Position numbers and translations under genes: made by a program. 64,000 bases of DNA, taken from DATBSK01 sp964532485. Lineage in GTDB: Bacteria > Actinomycetota > Acidimicrobiia > IMCC26256 > PALSA-555. Under the pieces are notes generated by a model. The model was not told where the DNA came from, ran no database searches, and worked only from the letters and a program-made list of their open reading frames with translations. This document shows, one piece after another, positions 15,350-23,449 of the stretch (positions are counted from its first letter, which is position 1; every line of letters begins with the position of its first letter). Where the stretch lies: the NCBI GenBank assembly GCA_964532485.1, contig CAZHKE010000002.1:62001-126000 (forward strand), given 5' to 3'.

Positions 15350-16321
15350 ATGTCGACGATCCTCGTCACGGGCGCGACCGGGCTCATCGGCTCCAACATC
15401 TGCACGCGCCTCCTCGCGGCGGGCGAGCAGCCTCGTGCCCTCGTGCGACCGACGAGCGACTCGGCACCGCTCGCGGCCGCCGGCGTCGAGCTGGTCTCCG
15501 GTGATCTCACCGTCGCCAGCGACGTGCGACGAGCCGCGCAGGGGTGCGACGCGATCGTCAACGCTGCTGCGGTCCTGGGTGGCGCTGCCCAGGACCTGAT
15601 CGAGCAGCGGGCCACGAACGTCGACGGTGCCGCGCACGTGTACGACGCGGCTGCGGGGCTGGGCATCCGGGTGGTCGGCCTGAGCACGACGACGTTCTTC
15701 CGGCACGACGCGACGCTGACCGAGGCGACGCCGGTCGCCGCGGACTGGAGCGACGACCCCTACACGCGCACGAAGGGCACGGCATACGTCGACGCCATGC
15801 GACGTGTCGACCAGGGCGCGGACATCGTCATGGTGATCCCTGGTGGTACGTACGGGCCCGCGCTGTCCGTGGCTCGCGCGATGCATCGCACGAGCTTCAA
15901 CCGCGCGCTCCGCGGCGCGATCACCGGCAAGCTGGCCGAATACGTGGCGTACCCGGTGCCCTGGGTGTTCGCAGACGACGTCGCCGCGGTCGCGGTGGCA
16001 GCGATCGGGCGAGGTCGGCGGGGCCAGAAGTACCTCGCGTTCGGTCGAGAGGACGCGCAGAGCACCGCGAGGTTCCTCAACCTCGCCTGCGAGATCGCGG
16101 GCGTCGCGCACCGCGTGGCCGAGGTCGCGATCGACCCGGACGATCCAGACGCCCTCGATCGGTACGGGCCGAGCCTCGTGGCACTGGCCCGGCGCCGGTT
16201 CCCCGTCCCGTGGTTCGACGACCGGGTCACGCGCGAGCAGCTCGACCACGCCCCTCGGTCGTTGCGCGGAGGGCTCGAGCTGACGGTCGACTGGCTGCGC
16301 CGGGAAGGGCAGATCCCCTGA
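15350..16321 (+). CDS. extended SDR / NAD-dependent epimerase-family protein
   Basis: 323 residues. NAD(P)-binding motif TGATGLIGSNI at residues 7-17 and the catalytic YTRTK near residue 142. LVSGDLTVASDVRRAAQGCDAIVNAAAVLGG follows the usual order. The protein resembles 3-beta-hydroxysteroid or dihydroflavonol reductase-type SDRs more than sugar epimerases, but this is judged by eye. It follows the flavin-reductase gene on the same strand. A stable hairpin downstream (16374-16396) may end its transcript. Confidence 0.82.
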   Translation: MSTILVTGATGLIGSNICTRLLAAGEQPRALVRPTSDSAPLAAAGVELVSGDLTVASDVRRAAQGCDAIVNAAAVLGGAAQDLIEQRATNVDGAAHVYDAAAGLGIRVVGLSTTTFFRHDATLTEATPVAADWSDDPYTRTKGTAYVDAMRRVDQGADIVMVIPGGTYGPALSVARAMHRTSFNRALRGAITGKLAEYVAYPVPWVFADDVAAVAVAAIGRGRRGQKYLAFGREDAQSTARFLNLACEIAGVAHRVAEVAIDPDDPDALDRYGPSLVALARRRFPVPWFDDRVTREQLDHAPRSLRGGLELTVDWLRREGQIP

Positions 16322-16373
16322 GTGCTGGCGGCCGCTGTCTGTGGGAGCCTTGGGAGGCATTCCACGGGGCAGA

Positions 16374-16396
16374 GCTGCCGCCCCCGGGGCGGCAGC
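16374..16396 (+). terminator. hairpin between the SDR and FAD oxidoreductase genes
   Basis: Nine-base perfect arms GCTGCCGCC (16374-16382) and GGCGGCAGC (16388-16396) enclose a five-base loop. No T-run follows. It ends only five bases before the ribosome-binding sequence at 16401-16407, so it may terminate the upstream transcript or influence translation of the next gene. Confidence 0.5.
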
Positions 16397-16412
16397 GAGA
16401 CAGGAGGGCACC

Positions 16413-17807
16413 GTGACCTCGACGCTGGGCAACGCCGCCGCCGACGCACTCCGCGAGCACATGTTCGGCGAGGTCGTCGAGCGCGGCGACCCGTCGTATG
16501 CCGACGTCCGGCGCATCTGGAACGGGCACATCGACCGGCAGCCGGCGCTGATCGCACGCTGTCGCGGTGTGGCCGACGTGATCGCCGCGCTCCGCCACGG
16601 ACGTGAGCACGACCTCGAGATCGCCATCCGGGGCGGCGGCCACGCCGTCGCCGGTCATGCGCTCACCGACGGCGGAATCGTGATCGACCTCTCGGCGATG
16701 ACCGGGACCCGCGTCGACCCCCACGCGCGCACGATCCGGCTCGAGGGCGGGTGCCTCAACGAGCACCTCGACCGGGAGTCACAGGTGTTCGGGCTCGTGG
16801 CGACCGGAGGGATCGTCAGCCACACGGGCATCGCGGGCCTGACGCTCGGCGGCGGCATCGGTCACCTGATGCGCAAGTTCGGGCTCTCGATCGACAGCCT
16901 GGTCTCGTGCGACGTCGTGACTGCCGACGGCGAGCTCGTCGTCGCGAACGAGCAGGAGAACGCCGACCTGTTCTGGGGTCTGCGCGGCGGTGGCGGCAAC
17001 TTCGGCATCGTCACGTCGTTCGAGTTCGAGCTCCAGCCGCTCGGCCCGGAGATCCTCGCGGGGCTGCTGGTGTGGCCGATGGACCGCGCGACCGACGTCC
17101 TCGGTGCCCTGCGGGCGCTCGCGGCCGACGCCGCCGACGAGGTCGGGATCATGGGCAACCTGCGGCTCGCCCCACCGCTTCCGGCGATCCCCGAAGCGCT
17201 GCACGGTCAGCCCATCGCGGCGCTCGTGCTGACGTACGCCGGCCCGATCGACGACGGCCAGAACGTGCTCGCCGACCTGCTCGGCGAGCTCCCCGATCCG
17301 GCCGTCAACGCCGTCGTGCCGAAGCCCTACGCCGTGCACCAGAAGATGTTCGACGCCGCGCTGCCACACGGTCGCCACTACTACTGGCGCTCGCACAAGC
17401 TCGGGCCGTTGAGCGATGCGATGATCGACGTGCTGATCACGCAGTCCGAGACGATCACGTCACCGCTGTCGAGCATCCCGCTCTTCACGCAGGGCGGCGC
17501 CGTGGCTCGCGTCCCGGAGGACGCGACGGCGTTCGCGAACCGTGACGCCGTCCACGACGTCAACATCGTGGCGTCCTGGCTGCCGGAGGACCCCGAGCCC
17601 GAGCGTCACATCGAGTGGGTGCGCCAGACGTTCGATGCGCTCACCCCGCACAGCCGAGGCGTGTACGTGAACTTCACCAGCGACGACGCCGACCGTGTGC
17701 GGCTCGCGTACTCCGAGACGCAGTGGGAGCGGCTCGTCGGACTGAAGTCGAAGTACGACCCGAGCAACGTGTTCCGGCTCAATGCCAACATCGCACCCAC
17801 GGGGTAG
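16413..17807 (+). CDS. berberine-bridge-type FAD-linked oxidoreductase
   Basis: 464 residues from GTG 16413, which follows CAGGAGG. The FAD-binding half has IRGGGHAVAGHA near residues 72-83, where the His can carry covalent FAD. GIAGLTLGGGIGHLMRKFGL lacks the second Cys anchor of bicovalent enzymes, so the flavin is probably linked at one site only. The C-terminus KYDPSNVFRLNANI is the classic berberine-bridge ending. Such enzymes oxidise alcohols, sugars or alkaloid-like compounds. The next small gene begins at the last base of its stop codon, so the two are coupled. Confidence 0.9.
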   Translation: MTSTLGNAAADALREHMFGEVVERGDPSYADVRRIWNGHIDRQPALIARCRGVADVIAALRHGREHDLEIAIRGGGHAVAGHALTDGGIVIDLSAMTGTRVDPHARTIRLEGGCLNEHLDRESQVFGLVATGGIVSHTGIAGLTLGGGIGHLMRKFGLSIDSLVSCDVVTADGELVVANEQENADLFWGLRGGGGNFGIVTSFEFELQPLGPEILAGLLVWPMDRATDVLGALRALAADAADEVGIMGNLRLAPPLPAIPEALHGQPIAALVLTYAGPIDDGQNVLADLLGELPDPAVNAVVPKPYAVHQKMFDAALPHGRHYYWRSHKLGPLSDAMIDVLITQSETITSPLSSIPLFTQGGAVARVPEDATAFANRDAVHDVNIVASWLPEDPEPERHIEWVRQTFDALTPHSRGVYVNFTSDDADRVRLAYSETQWERLVGLKSKYDPSNVFRLNANIAPTG

Positions 17808-18124
17808 TGACGCGAGCGATCGGGCGACTCGACCGAGCTGGGCTCGTCACCGCGCTCAGCCCCGAGCTCACGGGTCGTGTGCACCTCGCGTACCGGCGAC
17901 CGCCCGACCGGGGCCGCTGGCGGCACGACTTCCCGGGGCGTCCGGTGCCGGCGCTGGAGCTCGTCTCCTTGTGCGGCCGACGGGGACTCCAGCGCGCGGC
18001 CGCGCCCCAGCACGCCGACTGCCGATCGTGCGAGCGGATCCTTGGCAGCCGGTCGTGGAGCAGCATCTCGACCGACGAGACGGTCGCGCGCGGCCGTCCG
18101 GAGGGCTCGGGTGCTACTCCGTGA
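17807..18124 (+). CDS. small putative zinc-binding protein
   Basis: 105 residues from GTG 17807, overlapping the preceding stop by one base. The visible pattern RVHLAYRRPP, LELVSLCGRRG and HADCRSCERIL (a C-x14-C-x2-C arrangement) resembles short actinobacterial proteins with one His and three Cys that probably bind zinc; I cannot name the family. The last 11 bases overlap a small minus-strand gene tail to tail. The role is unknown. Confidence 0.5.
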   Translation: MTRAIGRLDRAGLVTALSPELTGRVHLAYRRPPDRGRWRHDFPGRPVPALELVSLCGRRGLQRAAAPQHADCRSCERILGSRSWSSISTDETVARGRPEGSGATP

Positions 18125-18242
18125 CCTGGCGCCGCGCGGACGCCGAGCGCTCCGCCTTCTTGGCGTTCTTCGCCGCGCGCTTCTCCTTGAGGCTCTTGCC
18201 CTCGCGCTTGGTCTTCCCGGATCGAAGCGATTTCTCGTGCAT
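18114..18242 (-). CDS. 42-residue lysine-rich basic protein
   Basis: A short frame from ATG 18242 with 10 Lys and 8 Arg in 42 residues, starting MHEKSLRSGKTKREGKSLKEK and ending QVTE. Short Lys-rich proteins of this style recur in actinobacterial genomes as hypothetical proteins. The composition suggests nucleic-acid or ribosome binding, which is inference. Its 3' end overlaps the plus-strand zinc-binding gene by 11 bases. The rest of the intergenic space to 18307 holds only the upstream region of the deaminase gene. Confidence 0.6.
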   Translation of the reverse strand: MHEKSLRSGKTKREGKSLKEKRAAKNAKKAERSASARRQVTE

Positions 18243-18307
18243 GGACCAGAGGCTAGGACGTCCGGCGCCGGAAGTGGGGATGGGCCCCCGGCCCTTGGCG
18301 TGACGCC

Positions 18308-19306
18308 ATGATCGACGTCGGCCGAACGCTCCCGAAGGCCGAGCTGCACCTCCACATCGAGGGCACGCTCGAGCCCGACCTCATGTTCGAGCTCGCCCAG
18401 CGCAACGGCGTCGAGGTGCCGTACGCCGACGTGGACGCGGTGCGCGCCGCCTACGTCTTCGACGACCTCCAGTCCTTCCTCGACATCTACTACGCCGGCT
18501 GTCGTGTCCTGCTCGCCGAGCAGGACTTCTACGACCTCACGGCGGCGTATCTCGCCCGCGCGGCCGAGCAGGGGGTGCGGCACACCGAGATCTTCTTCGA
18601 CCCGCAGACCCACACCGACCGGGGCGTCGCATTCGGAGCCGTGATCGACGGCATCACCGGGGCGCTCGCCGACGGCGTGCGCGACCACGGCATCACGTCG
18701 CACCTGATCCTGTGCTTCCTGCGGCACCTGAGCGTGGAGTCGGCGATGGCCACACTGGACACCGCCCGGTCGTTCCGCGACCTGATCACCGCGGTCGGTC
18801 TCGACTCGGCCGAGGTCGGGAACCCACCGTCGAAGTTCGAGGCCGTCTTCGCTCGCGCTCGCGAGGAGGGGTATCTCACGGTCGCGCACGCGGGCGAGGA
18901 AGGGCCGCCGTCGTACATGTGGGAGGCGCTCGACCTGCTCGAGGTACGCCGCATCGACCACGGGGTGCGCTGCCTCGAGGACGAGGTGCTCGTGCAGCGG
19001 CTCGTCGACGACCAGATCCCGCTGACGGTCTGCCCGCTGTCGAACGTGCGGCTTCGCGTGTTCGACACGTTGGCGGACCACAACCTGGCCGCGATGCTGC
19101 GCCGCGGGTTGCTGGTGACGGTGAACTCCGACGATCCCGCCTACTTCGGCGGCTACGTGGGCGACAACTTCCGGGAGAGCGTGGGCGCGCTCGGGATCAC
19201 CGACGACGAGGTGCTCGAGCTCGCCCGCAACTCGTTCCGAGCGTCGTTCCTCGACGACGCCGAGCGGCAGCGGCACCTCGCCGCAATCGACGCAAGCGGG
19301 GGGTGA
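18308..19306 (+). CDS. adenosine/adenine deaminase-family hydrolase
   Basis: 332 residues. Metal and catalytic residues are present: HLHIEG near residue 16, VAHAGEEG near 197, RIDHG near 222, and NSDDPAYFGGY near 280. VCPLSNVRLRVF together with SDDPAYFGGY recalls the adenine deaminase branch rather than classical adenosine deaminase, so purine base salvage (adenine to hypoxanthine) is the better guess. The length matches the family. The gene stands alone in purine terms, with a VOC protein gene 59 bases downstream. Confidence 0.88.
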   Translation: MIDVGRTLPKAELHLHIEGTLEPDLMFELAQRNGVEVPYADVDAVRAAYVFDDLQSFLDIYYAGCRVLLAEQDFYDLTAAYLARAAEQGVRHTEIFFDPQTHTDRGVAFGAVIDGITGALADGVRDHGITSHLILCFLRHLSVESAMATLDTARSFRDLITAVGLDSAEVGNPPSKFEAVFARAREEGYLTVAHAGEEGPPSYMWEALDLLEVRRIDHGVRCLEDEVLVQRLVDDQIPLTVCPLSNVRLRVFDTLADHNLAAMLRRGLLVTVNSDDPAYFGGYVGDNFRESVGALGITDDEVLELARNSFRASFLDDAERQRHLAAIDASGG

Positions 19307-19365
19307 CGAGCGGTGGCGTGGGCGGCGAGAATGCCGCAGTACCGCCGCGACCCGGAGGTCCCCGC

Positions 19366-19836
19366 ATGGCGAAGGTCAAGCCCGTCCCCGACGGCTACCA
19401 CAGCGTCATCCCGTACCTGATCATCGACGACGCGAGCAGTGCCATCGACTGGTACACGAAGGCGCTCGGAGCGAAGGAGATCGTGCGCATGCCCGGCCCG
19501 GGCGGCAAGGTCGGGCACGCGGAGCTGCTGTTCGGTGACTCGATCGTGATGCTCGCCGACGAGCATCCCGACATGGGCATCAAGTCGGCGAAGACGATCG
19601 GGGGGTCGCCGGTGACCATCTGCGTCTACGTCGAGGACGTCGACGCCGTGTACGCCGCCGCGGTCGCCGGTGGGGCCACGGTGCTCCAGGAGCTCGAGGA
19701 CAAGTTCTACGGCGACCGTGCTGGGCAGATCGAGGATCCGTACGGCCACGTGTGGAACCTGATGACCCACATCGAAGACGTCTCGCCCGAGGAGATGGAC
19801 AAGCGAGCCAAGGAGCAGATGTCCGGCGCCGGCTGA
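19366..19836 (+). CDS. VOC/glyoxalase-fold protein (PhnB-like)
   Basis: 156 residues from ATG 19366, preceded by GGAGG. VIPYLIIDDASSAIDWYTKALGAKEI and later IEDPYGHVWNLMTHIEDVSPEEM are characteristic of PhnB/YdcJ-type VOC proteins; a longer upstream frame is out-of-frame noise. These proteins bind a metal in a paired beta-alpha-beta fold and have diverse or unknown substrates. It converges with the YceI gene across a hairpin. Confidence 0.88.
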   Translation: MAKVKPVPDGYHSVIPYLIIDDASSAIDWYTKALGAKEIVRMPGPGGKVGHAELLFGDSIVMLADEHPDMGIKSAKTIGGSPVTICVYVEDVDAVYAAAVAGGATVLQELEDKFYGDRAGQIEDPYGHVWNLMTHIEDVSPEEMDKRAKEQMSGAG

Positions 19837-19866
19837 GCCGAGCGGTCGCGATGCTGCTCAGCCACA

Positions 19867-19904
19867 TGCGTCGCTCACCCTCGTATGCGCGGGCGAGGGA
19901 CGCA
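19867..19904. terminator. bidirectional hairpin between convergent VOC and YceI genes
   Basis: Core arms CCCTCG (19878-19883) and CGAGGG (19894-19899), flanked by outer arms TGCGT (19867-19871) and ACGCA (19900-19904). It lies between two convergent stop codons, the usual place for a shared terminator, although no T-run is present. Confidence 0.5.
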
Positions 19905-19913
19905 ACCGGGGTG

Positions 19914-20681
19914 TCAGGCCTTCGAGAAGAAGAGCTGGACCTCGAGGATGCCGCGGTCGTCGGTCGAGAGCACCGCGAGGCTCTGTGGCTGGTCGATGTC
20001 GTAGTCGGCGAACGGGATGTCGAGCCGGCCGGTCACCGCGATCACGTCGCCGTTGCGCTGAGCCTGCAGCGGGATCGTCACGTCCTTCGTGACGCCGTGG
20101 AGCGTGAGCGTGCCGACCGCGTCGACGTCGATGTTGGCGCCGTCCTGAGGGATCTTCCCGAGGTCGATCGGTTCGGAGAGCTCGAACGTCGCCGTCGGGA
20201 ACCGGTCGGACTCGAGTGCCTGGCTGTGGAGCGCGCCGTCGCGCCGGCCCTCGTCACTCTGGAGCGTCGTGAGGTCGGCCGTGAACTGCGCCTCGGGGAC
20301 CGACGTGCCCTCGATCGTCAGGGAGCCCTCGACGTCGGGAGTGCGCCCGACCGCGGTCTTCGCGCCGATGCTCGCCAGCTCCTCCTGCACCCGGTAGCCG
20401 ACGAACGTCCCGGAGAAGTCGCTGAAGGAGCCGACCGACGGGTCGATCGTCCAGGTCCCGTCGAGCGAGCTCGAGCTCCGCGAGCCCGACTCCTGGGCCG
20501 TCTCGCCGGCCTTGGCGATGTCGACGGCCTCCGGCGCGTCGTCGCGGAACACGAAGTACCAGATGCCGACGCCGAGCAGGACGAGCACCAGCAGCGCCGC
20601 AGTGCCGACGTACCACCACTTGCGGCTCTTGCGTGGTGGGCTCGTCGGCGTGGCCGGTGACGTCGGTGGGGTCTGGGTCAT
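19914..20681 (-). CDS. membrane-anchored YceI-family protein
   Basis: 255 residues. A Pro/Thr-rich cytoplasmic start is followed by one membrane helix (YVGTAALLVLVLLGVGIWYF, about 25-45) and then the YceI domain (about 75-255): LDGTWTIDPSVGSFSDF, LTIEGTSVPEAQFTADLTTL, ESDRFPTATFEL and GTLTLHGVTKDVTIPL. YceI proteins form a lipocalin-like barrel that binds long isoprenoid or quinone-like chains. Here the barrel would sit outside the membrane. It is divergent from the P450 gene at 20790. Confidence 0.93.
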   Translation of the reverse strand: MTQTPPTSPATPTSPPRKSRKWWYVGTAALLVLVLLGVGIWYFVFRDDAPEAVDIAKAGETAQESGSRSSSSLDGTWTIDPSVGSFSDFSGTFVGYRVQEELASIGAKTAVGRTPDVEGSLTIEGTSVPEAQFTADLTTLQSDEGRRDGALHSQALESDRFPTATFELSEPIDLGKIPQDGANIDVDAVGTLTLHGVTKDVTIPLQAQRNGDVIAVTGRLDIPFADYDIDQPQSLAVLSTDDRGILEVQLFFSKA

Positions 20682-20776
20682 CGTGGGTCGGCTCCGATCC
20701 GGGGGACCGGAGTATTACGGACCAACCTGTGATCCGGATGTGCGGGGCCTTGGCCCCGGCGTCCAACGGCGCCACG

Positions 20777-20782
20777 TAGGCT
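20777..20782 (+). promoter_or_regulatory. -10 box (TAGGCT) of a leaderless promoter
   Basis: TAGGCT is followed by seven bases and then the GTG of the P450 gene at 20790; no Shine-Dalgarno sequence is present. Confidence 0.6.
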
Positions 20783-20789
20783 CCCCGCG

Positions 20790-22043
20790 GTGGCTGCGAT
20801 CCCCACGACCGACCTGTCGGTCGATGACATCGACCTGGGCAACATCGACCTCTGGTACCGACCCGACGTCCCGGGGATGTTCGCCAAGCTGCTCGCCGAG
20901 CGTCCCGTCTCGTGGCACACCGAGCCCGAGATCGAGGGCCTGCCGCACGGCCCCGGCTTCTGGTCGGTCGTCCGCCACGCCGACGTGCAGCAGGTGAGCC
21001 GTCAGCCGGAGGTGTTCCTGTCGGGCCAGGGCACCAACATCCCCGACTTCCCGCCCGCCGTCTACGAGTTCCTCGGGTCCATGATCAACATGGACCCGCC
21101 GCGCCACACTCGGTTCCGTCTCATCGTGAACCGCGGCTTCACGCCGCACCAGGTCGCCGACCTCGAGGGTGACGTGCAGCGTCGCGCCACGGCGATCGTC
21201 GACGCGATCGCGGAGAAGGGGGAGTGCGACTTCGTCAGCGAGGTCGCGGCGGCCCTCCCGCTCCAGATCATCTGCGACATGATGGGCATCCCGGAGTCGG
21301 AGTACCAGTGGGTCTTCGACAAGACCAACGTCGTGCTCGGCGCGAGCGACCCCGAGTACGGCGGCGACATCATGCTGGCGTTCTCGGCCGCACAGGAGCT
21401 GTGGACGTTCGCCCAGGAGCTGCGGGCGGATCGCGTCGCCAGCCCGCGCGACGACATCACCACACAGATCGCGCTCGCCGAGGTCGAGGGCCACAGCCTC
21501 ACGCCCGAGGAGTTCGGGTCGTTCTTCGTCTTGCTCGTCGTGGCGGGCAACGAGACGACGCGCAACGCCATCAGCCACGGCATGAAGGCGCTGACCGACA
21601 ACCCCGGCCAGCGGCAGCTCTGGCTCGACGATCTCGACGGCGTGGCACCGAGCGCCGTCGAAGAGATCATCCGTTGGTCGACGCCGGTCGTGCACTTCCG
21701 TCGGACCTGCGCAACGGTCGACGCCGAGGTCGGCGGGCAGCCGATCAAGGAGGGCGACAAGGTCGTGCTGTGGTACAGCGCGGCGAACCGGGACCCGTCG
21801 GTGTTCGACGACCCGTATGCGTTCGAGGTGCGCCGTGACCCCAACGAGCACGTCGGCTTCGGAGGTGGCGGCCCCCACTTCTGCCTCGGCGCGCACCTCG
21901 CCCGCCGGGAGATCCGCGTCATGTTCGAGGAGCTGCTCCGCCGACTCCCCGACCTGGAGGTCTCGGGGGAGCCCGAGTACCTGCAGTCGAACTTCATCCA
22001 CGGCATCAAGCGCATGCCCGTAGGGTTCACGCCCGCGGCCTGA
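20790..22043 (+). CDS. cytochrome P450 (CYP125/CYP142-like)
   Basis: 417 residues. I-helix oxygen-binding motif VVAGNETTRNAISHGM near residue 250, ExxR (EEII-R) near 290, and the haem loop FGGGGPHFCLGAHLAR near 350-365 with the cysteine ligand. MDPPRHTRFRLIVNRGFTP is typical of soluble bacterial P450s. The AGNETTRN form is what I associate with the sterol/long-chain-oxidising CYP125/142/124 group. It needs a ferredoxin and reductase that are not nearby. A substrate-binding protein gene follows on the same strand. Confidence 0.92.
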   Translation: MAAIPTTDLSVDDIDLGNIDLWYRPDVPGMFAKLLAERPVSWHTEPEIEGLPHGPGFWSVVRHADVQQVSRQPEVFLSGQGTNIPDFPPAVYEFLGSMINMDPPRHTRFRLIVNRGFTPHQVADLEGDVQRRATAIVDAIAEKGECDFVSEVAAALPLQIICDMMGIPESEYQWVFDKTNVVLGASDPEYGGDIMLAFSAAQELWTFAQELRADRVASPRDDITTQIALAEVEGHSLTPEEFGSFFVLLVVAGNETTRNAISHGMKALTDNPGQRQLWLDDLDGVAPSAVEEIIRWSTPVVHFRRTCATVDAEVGGQPIKEGDKVVLWYSAANRDPSVFDDPYAFEVRRDPNEHVGFGGGGPHFCLGAHLARREIRVMFEELLRRLPDLEVSGEPEYLQSNFIHGIKRMPVGFTPAA

Positions 22044-22094
22044 GGACGCGCGACTCGGTCCGACACGCACGCCAGGCGATCGGAGGGGGGTCCG

Positions 22095-23417
22095 ATGGAT
22101 CGCACACGATCGGCGGTGCTGCTCGTGATCGCCGTGCTCGCGGCGACGCTGTCCGTCACGGCGAGCGCCGACGCAGGTGGCGGCTCGGAGGCCCCGAAGG
22201 CGTCCGACGTCGGGGTGACGGCCCAAGAGATCCGCATCGGCGTGATCGCCGACGTCGAGAACCCGCTCTCCCCGGGCCTGTTCAAGGGCGCGGTCGACGC
22301 GGTGGAGGGCTTCGCCGACTACGTGAACGACCACGGTGGGCTCGCGGGACGGACGATGGTCGTCGACTTCCTCGACTCGCACCTCACCGCCGACGACGCC
22401 CGCAACGCGATCATCCGGGCCTGCCAGGAGGACTTCGCGATCATCGGGACCTCCGCGCTGTTCCTCAACAACGTCGACGACCTCGTCGCGTGCCCCGACA
22501 GCACCGGGGCCGCAACCGGGTTGCCCGACGTCCCCGGGATCGCGACGGAGCTCGTGCAGGCCTGCTCACCGGTGTCGTTCCCGATCAACCCGCCGGCGAT
22601 CGACTGCTCGACCAAGGACGACTCGCCGCAGCGCTACCGAGGCAACGTCGGCTCGACGCGCTACTACCAGCAGCGCTTCGGGAAGGACCTCCACGGCGTG
22701 ACGGTGAACACCAACGACCTCCAGTCGGCGCACAACGCGGTCCAGATCGGCTACGAGCTCGCGAAGGAAGCCGGGGTCGACGTCGACGCCGAGTTCAACG
22801 TCTCGGCGAGCTCACCACAGAGCGCGTACACACCGATCGTGCAGGCGATCGCCGACGACGATGCCACGATCGTGCTCGACCAGCTCAACTTCGCGTCGAA
22901 CATCGCGCTGCGCAAGGAAGCGCGGCTCCAGGGTGTCGACGGCGTGAAGGTCTGGAGCTGCGCCGTGAGCTGCTACGACCGCGGGTTCCTCGAGCAGGGC
23001 GGTCCCGACGTGGAGGACCATTTCGTCCCGCTGACCTTCTTGCCGTTCGCGGAGGCGGGATCGAACAAGATGCTCGCGAGCTTTGTGAAGTACACGGGCG
23101 AGGGCAGGACGACAGGGCTCGGCGCATCGGCATGGGCGGCAGGCGTCTTGCTGCGCGACACCCTCGACGCGATCGTGGCCGATGGCGGCCCGAACGCGGT
23201 GACGCGCGCCGCGCTCCTCGACGGGCTCGCGAGCACCCACGACTTCGACGCCGAGGGGATGTGGGCCACCACCGACATCGGCAGCCGCGAGCCCAGCTCG
23301 TGCGGGATGATCACCCAGGTGCAGGACGGCGAGTTCGTGCGGGTCCGCCCGAAGAAGCCGGGCACGCTCAGGTGCGAGCCGAAGAACCTGCTGGCGGTGG
23401 AGCTCGACCTGCACTGA
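22095..23417 (+). CDS. ABC-type branched-chain/aromatic substrate-binding protein
   Basis: 440 residues. An N-terminal signal peptide (SAVLLVIAVLAATLSVTASADA) is followed by a mature part starting with VGVTAQEIRIGVIADV, the typical opening of type I (LivJ-like) periplasmic binding proteins; FADYVNDHGGLAGRTM also fits. There is no obvious lipobox Cys, so it may be secreted or bound otherwise. No permease or ATPase gene lies beside it, so it is an orphan binding protein. Placement next to a P450 suggests uptake of a hydrophobic carbon source, which is inference. The start follows GGAGGGGGG. Confidence 0.85.
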   Translation: MDRTRSAVLLVIAVLAATLSVTASADAGGGSEAPKASDVGVTAQEIRIGVIADVENPLSPGLFKGAVDAVEGFADYVNDHGGLAGRTMVVDFLDSHLTADDARNAIIRACQEDFAIIGTSALFLNNVDDLVACPDSTGAATGLPDVPGIATELVQACSPVSFPINPPAIDCSTKDDSPQRYRGNVGSTRYYQQRFGKDLHGVTVNTNDLQSAHNAVQIGYELAKEAGVDVDAEFNVSASSPQSAYTPIVQAIADDDATIVLDQLNFASNIALRKEARLQGVDGVKVWSCAVSCYDRGFLEQGGPDVEDHFVPLTFLPFAEAGSNKMLASFVKYTGEGRTTGLGASAWAAGVLLRDTLDAIVADGGPNAVTRAALLDGLASTHDFDAEGMWATTDIGSREPSSCGMITQVQDGEFVRVRPKKPGTLRCEPKNLLAVELDLH

Positions 23418-23420
23418 CGT

Positions 23421-23449
23421 GCGGTCACGGACCGGGAGCCGTCAACCGC
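23421..23449. terminator. hairpin between convergent binding-protein and P450 genes
   Basis: GCGGT (23421-23425) pairs with ACCGC (23445-23449), with inner arms ACGG (23427-23430) and CCGT (23439-23442). It covers the minus-strand P450 stop codon. No T-run is present. Confidence 0.35.

Noticed and set aside
14366..16627. A 753-residue minus-strand open frame over flavin reductase, SDR and oxidoreductase genes
   Set aside because: The plus-strand genes are clear family members; only the last 43 residues of this frame (14366-14497) have independent support.
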